Assembly (NCBI RefSeq): GCF_900108315.1
Contig: NZ_FNVB01000008.1
Coordinates: forward strand, 299,547-363,546
Direction: 5' to 3'
Length of the DNA: 64,000 nucleotides
DNA from: Saccharopolyspora kobensis
GTDB taxonomy: Bacteria > Actinomycetota > Actinomycetes > Mycobacteriales > Pseudonocardiaceae
Below the pieces are notes generated by a model. The model saw only the letters and a list, made by a program, of their open reading frames with translations, was not told the origin of the DNA and did no database searches. Shown here in pieces: positions 60,460-64,000 of this stretch. The translations under genes and the position numbers were made by a program. Within the stretch, counting starts at the first letter, position 1, and each line of letters begins with the position of its first letter.

Positions 60460-60855
60460 TCAGGTGGCGGCGACCCAGCGGCGCAACCGGAGGCTGGCCG
60501 CCTCCGCGTGCTCCGGCCCGAGATCGTCGGCGGCGCCGTCGGGGACCAGCCCGTAGTGCAGGTAGAGCGCGCGCTCCTGCGCAGGCGGCAGATCGCCCTG
60601 GTCGAGCAGGACGCGGGGCGCCAGCCGGACCGCTTCCCGGTCCACCGCGACGGTGAGCGTGTCGCCGTCGAAGGCGGCGCCCGCCAGCGGCACGAAGCTC
60701 TCGTTGGTGCCGAAGAGTCCGGTTTGGACGGTGACCCAGGCGGGCTGCTCGGTGTCGTCGTCGACGAACAGCTGGCCGACGATCCCCATCCGATGACCGG
60801 CCGGGTCGAACACCTCGCACCCGAACATCCGCAACGCTTCCCGCTGACCGATCAT
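60460..60855 (-). CDS. PRC-barrel domain protein
   Basis: A 131-residue protein from the ATG at 60855, chosen for its GGGGAGG ribosome site. The PRC-barrel spans about residues 8-75 (CEVFDPAGHRMGIVGQLFVD, PAWVTVQTGLFGTNESFVPL). The helical tail is acidic and Leu-rich. PRC-barrels act in RNA processing and photosynthetic complexes, and many actinobacterial ones have no known role. Confidence 0.85.
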   Translation of the reverse strand: MIGQREALRMFGCEVFDPAGHRMGIVGQLFVDDDTEQPAWVTVQTGLFGTNESFVPLAGAAFDGDTLTVAVDREAVRLAPRVLLDQGDLPPAQERALYLHYGLVPDGAADDLGPEHAEAASLRLRRWVAAT

Positions 60856-61004
60856 CGCCGCCTCCCCTCCCCGAAACCCTCCGCCAGTCTCCACCCGGAC
60901 CGGCCGCGACGGCACCTCGACAACGGCTGGTCCCGGACCGGGTGGCACCCTCGGGGAGTGCCCGGCAGCAGCTGGGCGCGACGATCAACAGCACGGAGCC
61001 CGCG

Positions 61005-61583
61005 ATGTCCGAACCCGCCCTGCCCGTCCCGCCGATCACCGACGAGATGCGCGCGCACGCCGAGCAGAACCCCAACAGCTGGCTCTACATCACCGATCCC
61101 GGCTACGCCGCGGACGGCGGCGAGGTGCCGCCGGAGGGCATCGTGGGCGCCTACCGGATCGGCCCGGACGGCGAGATCGACGAGGAGTTCCAGGTCAACG
61201 ACCGCTACCAGCCCTCCGCGATGGTCACCGAGCGGCCGGAGCCGACCAACGAGCTGGAGCGGGTGCTGGTCGAGATCGCCGAAGGCCGGATGTCCGATTC
61301 CGCGCTGCCCGCGGCGATCCTCGACGCCGAGCTGCTGCTCTACGCGCCGAGCGCGGAGGACCAGATGCTCTACACCGCGGAGATGTCCGACGGCAGCCAG
61401 CTGCTCCCGGCGTGCACCTCCGCCGGTCGGGTGCCGGACGACTGGCCGGGTTTCCGCCGTGTCCCGGGCAGCGCGCTGCCGGAGCTGCTCAACGGCCTCG
61501 CGCTCGGCATCAACCTGCACGAAGCGGTCCAGGCGATCATCCCGCACAGCGTCCTGGAGCAGACCGCCGCCGAACGGGCGTGA
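61005..61583 (+). CDS. Type VII secretion system-associated protein
   Basis: A 192-residue protein from the ATG at 61005. The N-terminal pattern (PPITDEMRAHAEQNPNSWLY, then GYAADGGEVPPEGIVGAYRI) matches my memory of the actinobacterial family annotated as T7SS-associated. The C-terminal half resembles SseB (NELERVLVEIAEGRMSDSAL, LPELLNGLALGINLHEAVQA). There is no signal peptide. If the family name is right it belongs with the T7SS genes 45 kb away. It is divergent from the PRC-barrel gene. Confidence 0.7.
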   Translation: MSEPALPVPPITDEMRAHAEQNPNSWLYITDPGYAADGGEVPPEGIVGAYRIGPDGEIDEEFQVNDRYQPSAMVTERPEPTNELERVLVEIAEGRMSDSALPAAILDAELLLYAPSAEDQMLYTAEMSDGSQLLPACTSAGRVPDDWPGFRRVPGSALPELLNGLALGINLHEAVQAIIPHSVLEQTAAERA

Positions 61584-61687
61584 TCCCGCAGCTGCCACGC
61601 GCTCCTCGCCCGCTCCTGCCGAGCAAGCCAGCCACCGCGGACTCCGCGGAACTGTGATCACCCGGGGATGTGCCTAGTCTCGGCTGG

Positions 61688-63565
61688 GTGAACCGGGATC
61701 AGCAGCACGGCCGCCCAGGGGCGATCGAGGACTACGCCCTGCTTTCCGATCTGCGCACCGCGGCCCTGGTCGGCAAGGACGGCTCGATCGACTGGCTGTG
61801 CCTGCCCCGGTTCGACGCGCCGTCCTGCTTCTGCCGGCTGCTCGGCAGCGACCGGGACGGCCACTGGCAGATCGCGCCGAGCTCCCCGGTCCGCGAGGTG
61901 CGCCGCCGGTACCGGGCGAACTCGCTGGTGCTGGAGACCGACTTCCACACCGACGACGGGGTGCTGCGGCTGATCGACTGCATGCCGCCGCACGAGCACT
62001 ACCACCGCGCCCAGCCGTGCCTGGTGCGGGTCGTGCAGGGCATCTCCGGCGAGGTCGACGTCAGGATGCGCTGGGTGGTGCGGTTCGCCTACGGCGACGC
62101 GGTGCCCTGGGTGCGCCGGGTGCGCGAAAGCGATCCGGTGCTCGACGAGTTCATCCTGGCCATCGCCGGACCGCACACCGCGGTGCTGCGCGGCGACGTC
62201 CTGCCGCAGCGCTGCGAGGGCGAGCGGGCGCACGAGCTGGTCCGCACGGTGCGCGCCGGGGAGACCCTGTCGTGGGTGATGCAGTGGTCCCCGGACGCCG
62301 AGGAGCTGCCCGCGCCGGTCGACCCGGAGCAGGAGGTCCGCGACGCCGAGGAGTTCTGGCGGGAGTGGACCACGAAGATCTGCTACTCCGGGCCGCACGC
62401 GCACGCCGTGTACCGCTCGCTGGCCACCCTCAAGGCGCTGACCTACGCGCCGACCGGCGGGATCATCGCGGCGCCGACCAGCTCGCTGCCGGAAGCGGTG
62501 CCGGGCGACCGGAACTGGGACTACCGCTACTGCTGGCTGCGCGACGCCACCCTGGTGCTGCTGGCGCTGGACGACTTCGGCTGTTCCTCGGAGGCGGAGG
62601 CCTGGCGCGCCTGGCTGGTGCGCGCGGTCGCCGGTGACCCGGCCGACCTGCAGATCATGTACGGCATCGGCGGCGAGCGGCACCTGCTGGAGTGGGAGGC
62701 CGACTGGCTGCCCGGCTACCGCCGCTGCCGGCCGGTGCGCTTCGGCAACGCGGCCTTCCGGCAGCTCCAGCTCGATGTCTACGGCGAGGTCATGGACTCG
62801 CTGCACCTGGCCAGGGAGCGCGGGCTGCCGGAGCACGAGGAGACCTGGGCGCTGCAGCGCGGGATGCTGCGCCACCTGGAGAAGATCTGGCGGCGGCCGG
62901 ACCGCGGCATGTGGGAGGTGCGCGGGCCCGACCGGTTCTTCACGCATTCCCGTGTGATGGTGTGGGTGGCCTTCGACCGGGCGGTGCGCGCCGCGGAGGA
63001 GGACGGTCTGCCCGGACCGGTGCGCCGCTGGCGGGAGATCCGCGACGAGGTGCACGCGGAAGTCCTGGAGCAGGCGTGGAATCCGGAGCGCGGCGCGTTC
63101 ACCCAGTACTACGGCGCGACCGCGCTCGACGCGTCGTCGCTGCTGATGCCGTCGGTGGGTTTCCTGCCCGGCGACGACGAGCGCGTGGTGCGCACGGTGG
63201 ATGCCGTGCAGCGCGAGCTCCAGCACGACGGGGTGCTGGTCGACCGCTACACGCCGGACGCGGCCCGCAACCAGGTCGACGGCCTGTCCGGCCGCGAGGG
63301 CGCGTTCCTGGCGTGCTCGTTCTGGATGGTCGACGCGCTGGCCTGCATCGGCCGCCGCGACGAGGCCGAGAAGCTGTTCGGCGAGCTGGTGGCGCTGGCC
63401 AACGACGTCGGCCTGTACGCGGAGGAGTACGACGCCGAGACCGGTTCCTTCACCGGCAACTTCCCGCAGGCCTTCAGCCACCTCGCCCTGGTGAACTCGG
63501 CTGCGGTCCTCTACGGCGGCCTCACCCGTGCCCAGCGGAGCAGGCGGAACGGAAAATCCGCCTGA
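61688..63565 (+). CDS. Glycoside hydrolase family 15 (trehalase/glucoamylase-like)
   Basis: A 625-residue protein. The GTG at 61688 is preferred because TAGTCT lies 7 bp upstream and family members start near IEDYALLSDLRTAALVGKDG; a GTG at 61670 is also in frame. The N-terminal domain carries SIDWLCLPRFD. The (alpha/alpha)6 barrel has the substrate-binding NWDYRYCWLRDATL and the acidic region QRGMLRHLEKIWRRPDRGMW. Mycobacterial relatives hydrolyse trehalose with phosphate and magnesium. It is cytosolic with no signal peptide. Confidence 0.9.
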   Translation: MNRDQQHGRPGAIEDYALLSDLRTAALVGKDGSIDWLCLPRFDAPSCFCRLLGSDRDGHWQIAPSSPVREVRRRYRANSLVLETDFHTDDGVLRLIDCMPPHEHYHRAQPCLVRVVQGISGEVDVRMRWVVRFAYGDAVPWVRRVRESDPVLDEFILAIAGPHTAVLRGDVLPQRCEGERAHELVRTVRAGETLSWVMQWSPDAEELPAPVDPEQEVRDAEEFWREWTTKICYSGPHAHAVYRSLATLKALTYAPTGGIIAAPTSSLPEAVPGDRNWDYRYCWLRDATLVLLALDDFGCSSEAEAWRAWLVRAVAGDPADLQIMYGIGGERHLLEWEADWLPGYRRCRPVRFGNAAFRQLQLDVYGEVMDSLHLARERGLPEHEETWALQRGMLRHLEKIWRRPDRGMWEVRGPDRFFTHSRVMVWVAFDRAVRAAEEDGLPGPVRRWREIRDEVHAEVLEQAWNPERGAFTQYYGATALDASSLLMPSVGFLPGDDERVVRTVDAVQRELQHDGVLVDRYTPDAARNQVDGLSGREGAFLACSFWMVDALACIGRRDEAEKLFGELVALANDVGLYAEEYDAETGSFTGNFPQAFSHLALVNSAAVLYGGLTRAQRSRRNGKSA

Positions 63566-63620
63566 CGCACCGGTTCCGGCTGGTCAGCTGCGGAACTTCC
63601 GCCACTGCCAGGGCATCGGC

Positions 63621-64000
63621 TCAGTCCAGGCTGTCGGCGATGAACCGGGTGATGTCGGCCGGGGAGCCGGGTTTGGCGAAGAGGTAGCCCTGGCCGGTTT
63701 CGCAGCCGATGTCGGCCATCCGGCGGGACTGGGCCAGCGTTTCCACGCCCTCCGCGGTGACCGTCAGGCCGAGCGCGTGCGCCAGGTCCACCAGGGTCGA
63801 CACGATGCGGGCGTCCACCGGGTCGGCCCGCTCCGCGTCGCGGAGCCCCTCCATGAACGAGCCCGCGATCTTCAGCTCGTGCACCGGGAGGTGGCGCAGG
63901 TAGGCCAGGTTCGAGTAGCCGGTGCCGAAGTCGTCGATGGCGATCCGCACGCCCATCTGGGACAGCGCGCGCAGCGCGTCCAGCGGCTCGTCGGCGGTGC
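63621..64000 (-). CDS. EAL-domain cyclic-di-GMP phosphodiesterase, 5' end outside the window
   Basis: The frame runs leftward from the window edge to a stop at 63621, so only the last ~125 codons are seen. The EAL-domain C-terminal half contains the metal pair in IAIDDFGTGYSNLAYLRHLP, the Lys in LKIAGSF, the Glu in VTAEGVET and the Gln in GCETGQGYLFAKP. The Asp of the usual LKID is Ala. The EAL motif itself and any GGDEF or sensor domains lie beyond the edge. It should degrade cyclic di-GMP if the missing part is normal. Confidence 0.88.
   Translation of the reverse strand, partial: TADEPLDALRALSQMGVRIAIDDFGTGYSNLAYLRHLPVHELKIAGSFMEGLRDAERADPVDARIVSTLVDLAHALGLTVTAEGVETLAQSRRMADIGCETGQGYLFAKPGSPADITRFIADSLD

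Overview
The window is GC-rich actinobacterial chromosome, most likely from the Pseudonocardiaceae and perhaps close to Saccharopolyspora (genus is inference). Mycothiol synthase, GlnR, a DUF3073 protein, LytR-CpsA-Psr and actinobacterial type VII secretion genes, frequent GTG/TTG starts and several apparently leaderless genes support this. No rRNA, tRNA, CRISPR array, insertion sequence or prophage was seen.

Region 1 (1-17 kb) is a type VII secretion (T7SS) locus. A leftward operon carries eccD, eccB, two WXG100-type proteins, a 106-residue partner and a large putative substrate cut by the window edge. Divergent from it is a fused three-ATPase eccC, followed by an OmpR-type response regulator, a SUKH-like gene and a small histidine kinase facing the other way. 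Next come a beta-helix protein fused to two EccA-type AAA+ domains and a mycosin. The mycosin keeps its signal peptide, fold and C-terminal anchor but has lost the catalytic Asp, His and Ser. No eccE is visible.

Region 2 (17-32.6 kb) is mixed: an EamA transporter, a SodC-like lipoprotein, a TetR gene with a perfect 20-bp palindrome over its promoter, a YqeB-like protein, a papain-fold protein, dusB, a GGDEF protein, an LCP protein with a very long disordered cytoplasmic tail, phoU behind a three-unit PHO box, two XRE-type regulators, a membrane-tethered phosphate-binding-protein-like protein, and a deletion scar joining the remnants of an LLM oxidoreductase and a TetR gene.

Region 3 (32.8-58 kb) holds pstSCAB with a PHO box, mshD, an APC transporter, glnR, an LmeA-like protein, a thioredoxin-like protein, a sulfur operon (Cys-Cys leader peptide, DUF4395, rhodanese, DUF1416), a nitrobindin-like protein, a PabC-like aminotransferase, a Fur-family regulator, a YgfZ-like protein, RsiG, a methyltransferase, a DUF3073 protein, purM, purF and an SCP-like protein. 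From memory, gene content and order resemble the Mycobacterium tuberculosis Rv0807-Rv0823c block. Region 4 (58-64 kb) has a LuxR-type regulator, an intact secreted subtilase, a PRC-barrel protein, a T7SS-associated protein, a GH15 enzyme and a partial EAL protein.

The intergenic DNA carries several families of dispersed palindromic repeats. The first is a five-copy ~90-100-bp two-level hairpin element whose arms differ between copies while staying complementary. The second is an AT-rich hairpin family built on TTTCAATTGAAA, used singly or as hairpin-hairpin-hairpin composites between convergent genes. The third is a GTGAGTGC...GCACTCAC hairpin in three places. A 7-bp minisatellite lies between the beta-helix/AAA+ gene and mycP. 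Three genes point to cyclic-di-GMP signalling: GGDEF, EAL and RsiG.
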